Assembly (NCBI GenBank): GCA_015231885.1
Contig: JADGAT010000052.1
Coordinates: forward strand, 1 to 36,071
Length of the DNA: 36,071 nucleotides
Source: SAR324 cluster bacterium
GTDB lineage: Bacteria; SAR324; NAC60-12
Direction: 5' to 3'
Shown piece by piece: positions 18,001 to 25,588 of this stretch. Below the pieces are notes generated by a model. The model saw nothing but the letters and a program-made list of their open reading frames with translations. It made no database searches and was not told where the DNA came from. The first letter of the stretch is position 1; each line of letters starts with the position of its first letter. The position numbers were made by a program, and so were the translations under genes.

Positions 18001-18189
18001 AAAACACCCAGAAAACAGTTGCACCATCAGAGCCATGTTGCCCACATTCCTCATCATGAGCCCAGTCAAAAAGCACGGCTTCCCGAAAAGTCAATGGGTG
18101 ATGCCAAAAAATCTGATTCTGGTTCCGGGATTGCTCTCGACATGGAAAGTGATGAGCCCAATGATCAGGACTTTGAACGCTATGAATAA
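15094..18189 (+). CDS. Methyl-accepting chemotaxis protein with two tandem sensor modules
   Basis: 1031 aa, with AAGGAGC 7 nt before the ATG. Seen: membrane helix 1 (about 10-32); a large periplasmic region (about 33-648) with a helical start and two related modules about 215 residues apart (YYDIFLVDP near 231 and YYDLFLINP near 447; [10 protein letters not shown] near 338 and 551, each followed by [10 protein letters not shown]), Cache-like in style; membrane helix 2 (about 650-673); HAMP (about 674-727); and a long coiled signalling domain with the hairpin tip ([20 protein letters not shown], about 820-840). The C-terminal tail ends DFERYE, resembling the aromatic pentapeptide that tethers CheR. 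It is the first gene of the chemotaxis operon (cheW follows after 26 bp). It probably controls swimming or another CheA-dependent output; the ligand is unknown. Confidence 0.94.
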   Translation: MLGLQNIKMKPKLIAVLALVGLLPLVLVGWWSSNLSKEALEKQAFNQLESVREIKRAQIEKFFGERQGDMGVLVHTVNTLRSEAINKLIAVRDIKRTAVARYFRDIKNQVLTFSEDKMIIDAMVQFRQAFPQFKANNPISAQEKKQLLTYYSGEFSTEYRKQNDGKSPAADNFFRQLDEDSLALQYHYIRANQNPLGSKHLLDHPGDSSEYSQLHSQYHPIIRDYLEKFEYYDIFLVDPETGDIVYSVFKELDYSTSLINGPYAKTNFGEVFRKANAANNRDAVMLSDYAQYTPSYEAPAGFIASPIFDGNDKIGVLIFQMPIDRLNSIMAERTGLGKTGETYLVGSDFLMRSDSFLDPKFHSVSASFRDPVKGKAETEASKSAISGNTGEDVIIDYNGKPVLSAWTSLKIGEATWGLLAEIDVAEAFSPVDHEGKEFYANYVNAYGYYDLFLINPDGYVFYTVTKEADYQTNMVKGKYSSSNLGNLTRQVLSSKQYGMVDFAPYAPSNGEPGAFIAQPVVHGGEVELIIALQLSLEAINQIMQQREGMGKTGETYLVGPDKLMRSDSFLDPEGHSVKASFAGNVANNGVDTVAVREAFAGKTDAKVIMDYNGNPVLSAYTPVSLGSVVWTLIAEIDEAEVLIPVESLIQSIGMVGVVIAVVVILIAIVLAISISGPLSKGVFLAQAVSKGNLAAQIDVKQRDEIGILAEALREMVLRLREIVGEIQSSADNVSSGSQQLSSTSQQMSQGATEQAASVEETSASMEQMNSNIQQNADNAQQTEKISLKAAKDARESGEAVVKTVTAMKEIAGKIAIIEEIARQTNLLALNAAIEAARAGEHGKGFAVVASEVRKLAERSQTAAGEITKLSTSSVEVAEMAGNMLEQLVPDIQKTAELVQEISAASNEQNTGASQINQALQQLDQVIQQNAGASEEMSATAEQLFAQAQQLQDIIGFFNVGGGSLPSVIKKTPRKQLHHQSHVAHIPHHEPSQKARLPEKSMGDAKKSDSGSGIALDMESDEPNDQDFERYE

Positions 18190-18215
18190 AAAAGAATTTA
18201 AATTTGGAGAAACAC

Positions 18216-18755
18216 ATGAGTGCTACGGAGATTAGAGAAACCATCCAGTTTTTGACATTTCAATTACAGCAAGAAGTCTTTGCCGTGGAAATAGCAAAAG
18301 TTCGCGAAGTTCTTGAGTTGGCTTCGATCACCAAGGTCCCGCGTACTCCGGCATTCATGCGTGGCGTGATCAATTTAAGAGGAAATGTCGTTCCTGTGAT
18401 TGACATGAATTTGAAGTTTGATATGTTGAGAACCGACCAGACCGTCAATACCTGTATCATCATTGTGGAAATAAGACTTGATGGGGAAGAAACTCTTTTA
18501 GGTGCCCTGGTTGATTCTGTACAGGAAGTAATGGATTTACATCCTGACCAGATCGAGCCTCCTCCAAAAATTGGAGCTAAATTGAAAGCGGAGTTCATCC
18601 GGGGAATGGGGAAGCATGATGATAGATTTTTGATTATTCTGGACATTGACAAAATTTTTTCTTCCGATGAGTTGAACAGGATGCAGAAGGTCAGTCGCAG
18701 TGGCTCTTCAGTAAGAGAAAAAACCCTGCAGCAAGATGAGTCTGTTGAAGTTTAG
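18216..18755 (+). CDS. cheW: Chemotaxis adaptor CheW
   Basis: 179 aa from ATG 18216. The frame is open from a TTG at 18204, but GGAG 6-7 nt before the ATG decides the start. Seen: a complete CheW fold with LTFQLQQEVFAVEIAKVREVL (the LexF...VEI start), RGVINLRGNVVPVIDM (the conserved core), GALVDSVQEVMDL, and FIRGMGKHDDRFLIILDID. It has a 25-residue tail (SRSGSSVREKTLQQDESVEV) beyond the usual end. It couples the chemoreceptor to CheA at the membrane. It sits 26 bp after the receptor and 8 bp before cheR, consistent with one transcript. Confidence 0.95.
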   Translation: MSATEIRETIQFLTFQLQQEVFAVEIAKVREVLELASITKVPRTPAFMRGVINLRGNVVPVIDMNLKFDMLRTDQTVNTCIIIVEIRLDGEETLLGALVDSVQEVMDLHPDQIEPPPKIGAKLKAEFIRGMGKHDDRFLIILDIDKIFSSDELNRMQKVSRSGSSVREKTLQQDESVEV

Positions 18756-18763
18756 GAATTCAC

Positions 18764-19636
18764 ATGAACCAGTCATTTGAAGAATGGCAGCAAACACTGG
18801 GACATTTGTCTTTATCGACTAAAGAGTTTCAGCTCCTCAGTGATTTTATTTATACGGCGTGTGGTATTAAAATGCCAATCGTCAAAAAAAGCATGCTCGA
18901 AGCACGTCTCCAAAAACGACTGCGCTCTCTAGGGATTCCCTCATTTCAAGAATATTGTCACTATCTATTTCACGGAGAAGGCAAAACTAAGGAAATCCAA
19001 TTTTTTATTGACAAGATCACCACCAACAAAACTGATTTTTTTCGAGAACCTGGACACTTCGACCAGCTGACACAAATCATTTTGCCGGAAATACTAAACA
19101 ATTCCAATAATTTTTCGAAGAAACTCACGATCTGGAGTGCCGGTTGTTCAACAGGAGAGGAGCCCTATACACTCGCTATGATTCTCAGTGAGTATGTGCA
19201 GCAGTTTCCTGCTCAAAGAATTCAGTTTTCTATTCTGGCGACAGACATTTCCATGGAGGTTTTGCAGGTAGCCCAACGTGCTGTTTATCCTGAAGAACGA
19301 ATCGAACCCGTTGAATTACCGCTTCGAAAAAAATACCTTTTGAAGCACAAAGATAAGAACAAAAAACTCATTAGAATTGCTCCTGAAATCAGGAAGATGG
19401 TTCAGTTTCAACAGCTGAACTTCATGAATGAGAATCTGGGTGTAAACAATGTAAATATTATTTTTTGCCGAAATGTCATTATTTATTTTGATAAACCGAC
19501 GCAGGAAAAACTATTGAATAAATTCTGTCAGTGTTTAGGGCCCCATGGCTATCTTTTTCTAGGGCACTCCGAAACCATCCAGGGACTTAATGTGCCTTTA
19601 AGGCAGTTATTCCCAACCGTGTACAGAAAAACTTAA
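18764..19636 (+). CDS. cheR: Chemoreceptor glutamate methyltransferase CheR
   Basis: 290 aa. Seen: an N-terminal helical domain (about 1-90, with FQLLSDFIYTACGIKMP and KRLRSLG), ITTNKTDFFREPGHF, and the SAM-binding loop WSAGCSTGEEPYTLAM near 124-139. Then ILATDISMEVLQVAQRAVY, IIFCRNVIIYFD and the final LGHSETIQGL. These are all the hallmarks of CheR. It methylates glutamates on the receptor signalling domain with SAM for adaptation. Start ATG 18764 lies 8 bp after the cheW stop. No CheB methylesterase is present to reverse the reaction in this operon. Confidence 0.95.
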   Translation: MNQSFEEWQQTLGHLSLSTKEFQLLSDFIYTACGIKMPIVKKSMLEARLQKRLRSLGIPSFQEYCHYLFHGEGKTKEIQFFIDKITTNKTDFFREPGHFDQLTQIILPEILNNSNNFSKKLTIWSAGCSTGEEPYTLAMILSEYVQQFPAQRIQFSILATDISMEVLQVAQRAVYPEERIEPVELPLRKKYLLKHKDKNKKLIRIAPEIRKMVQFQQLNFMNENLGVNNVNIIFCRNVIIYFDKPTQEKLLNKFCQCLGPHGYLFLGHSETIQGLNVPLRQLFPTVYRKT

Positions 19637-19648
19637 GGAAGGAATAAA

Positions 19649-20014
19649 ATGAGCAAGAAAATCATGACTGTGGACGACTCTGCCAGTGTGCGGCAAATGG
19701 TTAGTTTTACCTTGAAAGGTGAAGGCTACGCAGTCATAGAAGCTGTGGATGGTCAGGATGCATTGCTCAAGTTGAAGGGCAGTAACGCGGATTTGATCAT
19801 CACTGATTTAAATATGCCCAATATGGATGGTATTGAATTGATTCAAAAAATACGTGCCCACCCTGACTATAAATTCACACCAATTATTATGCTGACTACC
19901 GAATCACAGGATTCTAAAAAAAAAGCAGGCAGGGCTGCTGGTGCAACCGGCTGGATCGTGAAACCTTTTCAACCCGAGCAGCTCCTTGCTGTGACTAGAA
20001 AGGTACTGGGATGA
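19649..20014 (+). CDS. cheY: Chemotaxis response regulator CheY
   Basis: 121 aa, a lone receiver. Seen: acidic pair D9-D10, phosphoacceptor Asp53 in IITDLNMPNMDG, Thr83 in MLTTES, and Lys105 in WIVKPF, all in canonical positions. The family role is to carry phosphate from CheA to the flagellar switch or another effector. AAGGAAGG precedes the ATG. The stop overlaps the cheA start by 4 nt (ATGA), so CheY and CheA are translationally coupled. The residue set and the GATGWIVKPFQPEQL ending are typical of CheY proteins in cheY-cheA operons. Confidence 0.95.
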   Translation: MSKKIMTVDDSASVRQMVSFTLKGEGYAVIEAVDGQDALLKLKGSNADLIITDLNMPNMDGIELIQKIRAHPDYKFTPIIMLTTESQDSKKKAGRAAGATGWIVKPFQPEQLLAVTRKVLG

Positions 20015-22164
20015 GCGAAGAAATGGATAAAGCCCGCGCTGCGTTTAGGGAAGAAGCCTATGAACGCCTTGCTGAACTGGAAGCAACCATGCTGGAACTG
20101 GAAGAATCTCCAGAAAACAGTGAGTTGGTTGACCGAGCATTTCGTGCAATGCACACGATTAAGGGGTCAGGAGCTATGTTTGGTTTTGATGCAATTGCCG
20201 CATTTACTCATGAAATAGAAACGGTTTATGACCTTGTGCGGAATCAACAAGTGCCCGTAACCAGAGAGTTGATTGCTTTAACGCTTTCTGCGCACGATCA
20301 GATTGGAGCCCTGCTGGAAGAATCCCATACGGGAAAGACCGCAGACGAAGACAGAGGGCGGAGCATCATCACATCGTTCCAGAATTTAGTTCCTGCTGAT
20401 GAGCCTCCAACCGATGATACATTTTTTCAAGAGTCTTCGCTGACGCCGCAAATTCAAGAGGAAAAAGATTCTGAACCCGAACCCCTGAAAGAAAAAGAAG
20501 CGACCTACCGCATCACCTTTATCCCGGATGCCAACATATTTGCTTATGGCACCAATCCGCTTCTGCTATTGAATGAGTTGAAGCAACTTGGCAAGTGTCA
20601 AGTGATCGGACATATCGATAAGGTCCCACCGATTCAGGATATCGATCCCGAAATATGCTACACCCAATGGGACATTATTTTAACGACGGTCCAAGGGGTC
20701 AATGCCATCAAAGATATTTTCATTTTTGTGGAAGATGTTTGCGAACTCTCCATTAATATGATCGACAGGGGAGAAGAGGGCCTGTTGGGAGATGAATTTG
20801 AGAAGAAGTTGGGTGAAATATTGATTGAGCGGGGTGATCTGAAGCAAGAGGATTTGCATAATGTACTCGAGGAACACAAACCCATTGGAAAAATTTTAGA
20901 AGACTCCGGACTGGTAAAAAGCAGTCAGATTCAGGCCGCTTTGGCTGAGCAGAAACATGTCAAAGAAGCCCGCGAACTTCGCCATAAAACAGAATCGTCT
21001 TCCAGCATTCGAGTGGCTTCTGACAAATTAGATACGCTGGTCGACTTGGTAGGCGAATTGGTTACCGTCCAGGCGCGTCTCGGTCAATTGGCCTCTGTGA
21101 AAAATGATGCGGATTTTCTGCTCATTGCTGAAGAAGTGGAAAGACTCACAGCAGAACTTAGAGATAACACCATGAGTGCCCGCATGCTGCCCATTGGATC
21201 CACCTTCAATAAGTTCAAGCGGTTGGTACGGGATCTTTCCAATGAATTAGGAAAAGATGTGTTATTGACCACGGATGGTGCTGATACAGAATTGGACAAA
21301 ACCGTCATTGAGCAGCTCAACGACCCTTTGGTGCATGTTATCCGTAATTGTATTGATCATGGTATTGAGCTTCCTGAAATTAGAGAGGCTGATGGAAAAT
21401 CCAAAAGAGGAACCATCCATTTGTCAGCAGAACATTCGGGAGGCAATGTTTTAATCAGTATTCATGATGATGGTGCCGGACTTGATGCATCTGCAATTCG
21501 AGCTAAAGCTGTTGAAAAAGGAATCATTGCAGCAGACGCAGAATTATCAGAAAACGAAATCCATTCTCTTCTATTTGCTCCTGGACTCACCACAGCAGAA
21601 TCCGTAACTAATGTTTCTGGCAGAGGAGTGGGCATGGATGTGGTCAAACGTGCCATTGATGCGCTGCGTGGTGTTATCAAAATTAAGAGCACACCCGGAG
21701 CGGGCACAACTATTATACTGAAACTCCCACTCACCCTGGCAATTATTGATGGACTGCTTGTCAAAATTGGAAAGAATGATTTTGTACTGCCCCTTGCGAC
21801 CGTAGAAGAGTGCATCGAGCTCACCCGTCAAGACATCGACAAAGTTCATGGAAGGCATGTGGCCAATGTGCGCGGAAGCATCATTCCTTATGTCCACTTG
21901 CGAGAAGAATTCAACATCCCTGGTAAATCTCCTGACATCGAACAGATTGTGATTACGGAACTGCATAACCAGAAAGTCGGATTTGTGGTGGACTATGTGA
22001 TTGGGGAGCATCAAACAGTAATCAAAACCCTAGGCCATTTTTATAAAAATGTAGAGGGAATTTCGGGAGCAACCATTTTAGGAGATGGAAAAGTTGCTTT
22101 AATCCTGGATGTCAATCAACTTTTGCAAGTCGTCGAACAAGAAGAAACCCAAATAATGAATTGA
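20011..22164 (+). CDS. cheA: Chemotaxis histidine kinase CheA with atypical middle region
   Basis: 717 aa. Seen: HPt domain with phospho-His48 in AMHTIKGSG; an acidic linker (about 130-165); a middle alpha/beta domain (about 168-255, YRITFIPDANIFAYG...); a segment at about 262-325 (LGEILIERGDLKQEDLHNVL, then IGKILEDSGLVKSSQIQAAL) that resembles the two-repeat N-terminal domain of type II secretion ATPases; then the dimerisation helix pair (DKLDTLVDLVGELV), HATPase with HVIRNCIDHGIE (about 439-450) and GRGVGMDVV (about 537), and a C-terminal CheW-like domain with DFVLPLATVEECIEL. The order P1-middle-P3-P4-P5 is normal. It autophosphorylates under receptor control and feeds CheY. It is overlapped by cheY and followed after 4 bp by the next gene. 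Confidence 0.95.
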   Translation: MSEEMDKARAAFREEAYERLAELEATMLELEESPENSELVDRAFRAMHTIKGSGAMFGFDAIAAFTHEIETVYDLVRNQQVPVTRELIALTLSAHDQIGALLEESHTGKTADEDRGRSIITSFQNLVPADEPPTDDTFFQESSLTPQIQEEKDSEPEPLKEKEATYRITFIPDANIFAYGTNPLLLLNELKQLGKCQVIGHIDKVPPIQDIDPEICYTQWDIILTTVQGVNAIKDIFIFVEDVCELSINMIDRGEEGLLGDEFEKKLGEILIERGDLKQEDLHNVLEEHKPIGKILEDSGLVKSSQIQAALAEQKHVKEARELRHKTESSSSIRVASDKLDTLVDLVGELVTVQARLGQLASVKNDADFLLIAEEVERLTAELRDNTMSARMLPIGSTFNKFKRLVRDLSNELGKDVLLTTDGADTELDKTVIEQLNDPLVHVIRNCIDHGIELPEIREADGKSKRGTIHLSAEHSGGNVLISIHDDGAGLDASAIRAKAVEKGIIAADAELSENEIHSLLFAPGLTTAESVTNVSGRGVGMDVVKRAIDALRGVIKIKSTPGAGTTIILKLPLTLAIIDGLLVKIGKNDFVLPLATVEECIELTRQDIDKVHGRHVANVRGSIIPYVHLREEFNIPGKSPDIEQIVITELHNQKVGFVVDYVIGEHQTVIKTLGHFYKNVEGISGATILGDGKVALILDVNQLLQVVEQEETQIMN

Positions 22165-22168
22165 CAAC

Positions 22169-23470
22169 ATGACCGTACCTGCCAATGGTCTGGCTTGGAA
22201 ATCAAAGCTTGCCGGAATGACTGCAGAATTGAAGAATTTATCACAAAATACGGAAAATGAATTTCTGTCGATGGGAAAGCAGCTCCAGGCATTTACTGAA
22301 ATTTTCAATCAAAGTACATTCAGCGCCTCTACCATTGTCCAAATGATGAATGCGGATGATCGATTGACCAACAAAGAGTTCAACCATCAATTTGAGCAGA
22401 CGTATCAGGCAGTCGATCAGACGATACAAACCATCGCAGAAAAAATCCCTGATTTTTCTCACCAGACCCAGTCCCTTACACAAGAGCTGAATCAAAGCAA
22501 AAACAACACCCAACGGTTATTGGGTCAACTTGATGGAGCCGATCATTACATCACGGAGCAGTGTGAAAAGCTAAAAAAACTCTCATTTCTGGTCACTCCT
22601 GAAATTGGTAAAATAGTATCGACTTTGCAGTACCATGATATCGCCAGACAGCAAATGGAACATATTAGCGCAGCCCTGGTAATGATCGATGCCGATCTCT
22701 CTAAAATGTTTTCAGGACAAGAGGAGGAAGAACGACAAATCCTTCATCGGATAGCTAGAATGATTGAATTGCAGATTGCTCAAATCCGAAATGTCCTTGA
22801 TGAAACAACGGATGCCACCAAAAAAATTTCTCTCTATTTTCAACAGATTTTTGAATTGATCAAAAAACAAACAGTGGATGCCAATGTTATTCTTAAAAAA
22901 GCACAGGCAGGCTGCAATGTATTCAGTAGAGTGGTTCCCGAACTTGAAACACTCCTTGATATCGTTTCCAGCAGTAAAGCCATTGCAATGAAATGGAATC
23001 ATGCTACGGCAGATGAAGCACACTTCTCGGAACTCAATCGGTATCTCCAGGCAGTAGAGGCTGTCTGTCAACAATCTCTCGCCAGTTTACAAAAATATTT
23101 AGCTGATGATGAGGCCATCATACACTCCATGAATCAATTATCTCAAGCAACCAGGCAACTGGAACAGGATATTACCCAACTCATCAACAATCTTCAATTT
23201 GACCGCATCATTCATTCAGAATTACGCACAACCAATGCAGAGTTGGTTTCCATGCTAAAAGAAATTGAGCCCATCTTACCAGATATCACCGCAGACGATG
23301 TATCCTTGCTGAAGGCCGATTTAGAAGAGTGGGTACAGCACTACACGATGAATCATGAAAGAGAAGTCCATGCCGGTGTATTCGCAAAATTTTTCCAAGA
23401 TGACAAAGGACCTGAGAATTCCCCATCAGGAGGCAATAAAGATCTTGGAGACAACGTAGAACTTTGGTGA
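22169..23470 (+). CDS. Large helical protein with CheZ-type DxxxQ motif; candidate CheY-P phosphatase
   Basis: 433 aa, predicted almost wholly helical, with long amphipathic coiled stretches and no signal or membrane segment. Seen: LQYHDIARQQMEHI at 153-166, giving Asp157 and Gln161 spaced as in the CheZ catalytic helix (E. coli CheZ Asp143 and Gln147 within QDLTGQ). A second, weaker site is NLQFDRIIHSEL at 341-352, giving Asp345 and His349. The protein is about twice the length of E. coli CheZ (214 aa), and the two sites could mark duplicated helical hairpins. It starts 4 bp after cheA and sits where accessory Che proteins are common. Phosphatase activity is inferred; an adaptor or coiled signalling protein is the alternative. 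Confidence 0.65.
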   Translation: MTVPANGLAWKSKLAGMTAELKNLSQNTENEFLSMGKQLQAFTEIFNQSTFSASTIVQMMNADDRLTNKEFNHQFEQTYQAVDQTIQTIAEKIPDFSHQTQSLTQELNQSKNNTQRLLGQLDGADHYITEQCEKLKKLSFLVTPEIGKIVSTLQYHDIARQQMEHISAALVMIDADLSKMFSGQEEEERQILHRIARMIELQIAQIRNVLDETTDATKKISLYFQQIFELIKKQTVDANVILKKAQAGCNVFSRVVPELETLLDIVSSSKAIAMKWNHATADEAHFSELNRYLQAVEAVCQQSLASLQKYLADDEAIIHSMNQLSQATRQLEQDITQLINNLQFDRIIHSELRTTNAELVSMLKEIEPILPDITADDVSLLKADLEEWVQHYTMNHEREVHAGVFAKFFQDDKGPENSPSGGNKDLGDNVELW

Positions 23471-23471
23471 T

Positions 23472-23816
23472 ATGAAGCTATTTGACTCCCGTAAATCAAT
23501 TTGGGTGGGCGCCGCAGCAGGAGTTGCCGTCGTGGGATTGATTCTGCTGTCTTTCTACCTGTACAATCAATTGAATGATGATCCGAGGATAGTAACAATA
23601 GAAACAAAACAAGGGATGAGCTATCAAGAAATACGAAAGCTGCTCGATCAATATACTGGTTCGTCCAGCTCCTATAAAGGATCCGGTTCTGAGAAAACCA
23701 GCAGCAAAGCCAGTGAAAATCAAGCTTTGCGGATGATTGGAGGCCTTTTTATATTGTTTATCCTCATTGGTATTATCGTCGCGATCATCGTCCTGGTGAG
23801 TAAGAAACAGAGGTAA
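23472..23816 (+). CDS. Small two-helix membrane protein at the end of the chemotaxis operon
   Basis: 114 aa, not recognised. Seen: a membrane helix near residues 10-30 (VGAAAGVAVVGLILLSFYLY), a 55-residue loop with a predicted helix (YQEIRKLLDQY) and a Ser/Gly/Lys-rich stretch (about 62-80), then a second helix (about 86-108) and the basic end SKKQR. Both ends are short and basic, so the loop is probably periplasmic. The gene begins 1 nt after the stop of the CheZ-like gene, so it is very likely co-transcribed and coupled. No enzymatic motif is visible. It may localise or regulate the chemotaxis array, but this is only a guess from position. Confidence 0.7.
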   Translation: MKLFDSRKSIWVGAAAGVAVVGLILLSFYLYNQLNDDPRIVTIETKQGMSYQEIRKLLDQYTGSSSSYKGSGSEKTSSKASENQALRMIGGLFILFILIGIIVAIIVLVSKKQR

Positions 23817-24256
23817 GCCTCCCCCTCATCAATCATATCGTTAATCTACTGATATTAAATAATATTTCTGATTTAGTTCAAGGAATCATACAAACTGAGC
23901 AAAGTTTTACTAAAGTGTGTCCTGCCAAGTGCCGAAGAACGAAATAAGGGCATTGGTTTGAAGGAAAAGAATCTTGTCCTGCATGGAGAAAATGATGTTT
24001 CCATGTCGTTTAGGAAGGCGAAAACAATAACATGCGAAAGTTACGCAGGATTTTCATCGAGACTCAAGGCGTTTTATCGGGCGCATAGCTTGCTATGTAA
24101 CCGGTAAAGCAACGCAAAAGATCGTTGAAAAGACAAATGGATTTGCTAAGTTATTGTTTGAGCATTCCTTAGGGACGGGGCAAAATTTAAGTTACTATTT
24201 TTTGTTCCATTGAATCACAATGTACACGGACGTGCTTTTTCAAGAAAGGATGCACT
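23817..24256. other. Intergenic stretch of about 440 bp
   Basis: No ORF of coding character is seen before the 31-aa gene at 24257. The first 190 bp are AT-rich and unremarkable. The rest holds the 162-bp palindromic element (24010-24171) and an 85-bp stretch that could contain the promoter of the mini-gene. I could not identify a convincing -35/-10 pair. Confidence 0.6.
24010..24171. repeat. 162-bp near-symmetric palindromic (MITE-like) element
   Basis: The outer arms, 24010-24031 (TTAGGAAGGCGAAAACAATA...) and 24150-24171 (GTTATTGTTTGAGCATTCCT...), are complementary at 18 of 22 positions. Further matches run inward (TTTTCATCGA against the reverse of TCGTTGAAAA; GCGTT...CGG against CCGG...AACGC). 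The core CATAGC-TT-GCTATG (24084-24097) is perfect. The core centre and the centre of the outer arms coincide at 24090.5, so the whole unit folds as one imperfect hairpin. A degenerate relative lies inverted at 4070-4193. No transposase gene is inside it. Confidence 0.75.
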
Positions 24257-24352
24257 ATGGATCAAAAACAATACTTAGAACAATTAATGCAGGAGATACG
24301 CAGCTTAAAAGTAGAGTTGCAGCGAATCCGTTCTCTGGCAAATAAAAAATAA
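24257..24352 (+). CDS. 31-aa charged coiled-coil mini-protein
   Basis: ATG to TAA encodes 31 residues of strongly amphipathic, heptad-like helix (YLEQLMQEIRSLKVELQRIR) with a basic end. AAGAAAGGA, a good Shine-Dalgarno sequence, ends 6 nt before the ATG. A perfect 13-bp stem-loop follows the stop by 11 nt. Ribosome binding site, clean short frame and 3' hairpin together favour a real gene over chance. It stands between the palindromic element and the convergent hemW gene and belongs to no evident operon. I do not know the family. It may bind a partner through its coiled coil, but no function can be assigned. Confidence 0.5.
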   Translation: MDQKQYLEQLMQEIRSLKVELQRIRSLANKK

Positions 24353-24363
24353 ACCCATCCAAC

Positions 24364-24396
24364 TGTCTTGCCAATGTTGTGCACATTGGCAAGACA
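24364..24396. terminator. Perfect 13-bp stem-loop between convergent genes
   Basis: TGTCTTGCCAATG (24364-24376) and its exact reverse complement (24384-24396) flank a 7-nt loop. A second hairpin, GCTCTTT/AAAGAGC (24398-24415), follows. The site sits between the convergent mini-gene and hemW, an expected place for a bidirectional terminator, but neither strand shows a clean U-tract after the main stem. Confidence 0.5.
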
Positions 24397-24424
24397 AGCT
24401 CTTTCAGAAAAGAGCAAAAAAGCT

Positions 24425-25576
24425 TTAGCTGAGCATCAATTGTTCGGTAATTTCATCAGCAAGCAGCATTCCTCGGGGCAATAGTGAGACAACAGGAGGG
24501 TTCCAGTCCATATACCCTTGAGAACAGAACTGCTCTACCCGTTCTTGATTTTTTGCAGGCCAGTCCAGATCAAATTTTTCCTGCCAGCAATTGATAGAGA
24601 ATCCGGAAACTTGCCGCAAACCCAACATCAATTTTTCGTTTGCCTGTTGAATGGGAGAGAGATTTTCAAGGAAGGCAACGGGCCATTCTGGCTTGTCAAG
24701 AGCCGCTTGATATTGGCGCAAGGAACGATGGTTTGCCCAACGCTGATTGGGGATGTAGGAGTGAGCGCCTGTACCAAAGCCTAAATAGGGTTTTCCGGAC
24801 CAGACGGATAGATTTGAGCGACTTCGGGAACCCTTTTTTGCAAAATTGGACACTTCATATTGCGAAACCTCCCGGCTCTGCAAATAGTTCACAGCCCACA
24901 AATACATGGCATGGGACAAGTCTCTGGACTGCATGATACCACTCACCATCTTAGGCTGTCTGGCAAAAGGCGTGTTGGGTTCAATATCCAGACCATACAG
25001 GGAAATGTGGGAAGGATGATAGTGAAAGAGTTGTTTGACATCGTTTTGGAACAGTACCATGGATTGTCCAGGAATGCCGAACATCAAATCCAGATTGTAG
25101 TTGGCAATAGAGGACGTTTCCAAAGCATCTAGAGCCTCCAGCACGTGTATGGCCGTGTGATTACGATTGAGTATCCGTAAAACGGGTTCTTGGAAACTTT
25201 GAATACCCAGGCTGATTCGGGTGATCCCTAATTGAGCCAATCCCTGGATATAATTTTCAACAGCATCTTCCGGATTGACTTCAAAAGAAATTTCTGTCTT
25301 TTGAGAACATGAAAACAGAGCTTTGACTCTGTCGAGCAACAACCGGACCTCCTCCAGGGATAAACAGGAAGGCGTACCGCCCCCAATATAAATGGAGTGG
25401 AGTGTTCTGAATTGATCCGAAAACTGTTCAATCCGACGAACCATTTCCAGCAGCAGCTGTTCCAGATACTGTGCGTGTAAAGTTGCCCGCTCTTTACGTA
25501 CAGCAAATGCACAAAAAGGACAGAGGCGACGGCAAAAAGGGATATGAATGTACAGGGATTGAATGGGATCGCCCAT
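24425..25576 (-). CDS. hemW: HemW-like radical SAM protein (HemN family)
   Basis: 383 aa. Seen: the radical SAM cluster motif CxxxCxxC as Cys15, Cys19 and Cys22 in FCRRLCPFCAF, preceded by YIHIPF; GGGTPS (SAM binding); NPEDAV; ISLGIQSF; NLDLMFGIPGQ; and LYGLDIEPNTPF. These fit the HemN/HemW family. HemW-type members are heme chaperones rather than coproporphyrinogen oxidases; the short N-terminus with Cys at residue 15 favours HemW. The third Cys is preceded by Phe where Tyr is usual. AAAGGTG lies just before the ATG. It starts 12 bp after the EamA gene on the same strand, so the two likely share a transcript. HemN-type oxidase activity cannot be fully excluded. Confidence 0.85.
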   Translation of the reverse strand: MGDPIQSLYIHIPFCRRLCPFCAFAVRKERATLHAQYLEQLLLEMVRRIEQFSDQFRTLHSIYIGGGTPSCLSLEEVRLLLDRVKALFSCSQKTEISFEVNPEDAVENYIQGLAQLGITRISLGIQSFQEPVLRILNRNHTAIHVLEALDALETSSIANYNLDLMFGIPGQSMVLFQNDVKQLFHYHPSHISLYGLDIEPNTPFARQPKMVSGIMQSRDLSHAMYLWAVNYLQSREVSQYEVSNFAKKGSRSRSNLSVWSGKPYLGFGTGAHSYIPNQRWANHRSLRQYQAALDKPEWPVAFLENLSPIQQANEKLMLGLRQVSGFSINCWQEKFDLDWPAKNQERVEQFCSQGYMDWNPPVVSLLPRGMLLADEITEQLMLS

Positions 25577-25588
25577 GACACCTTTACG

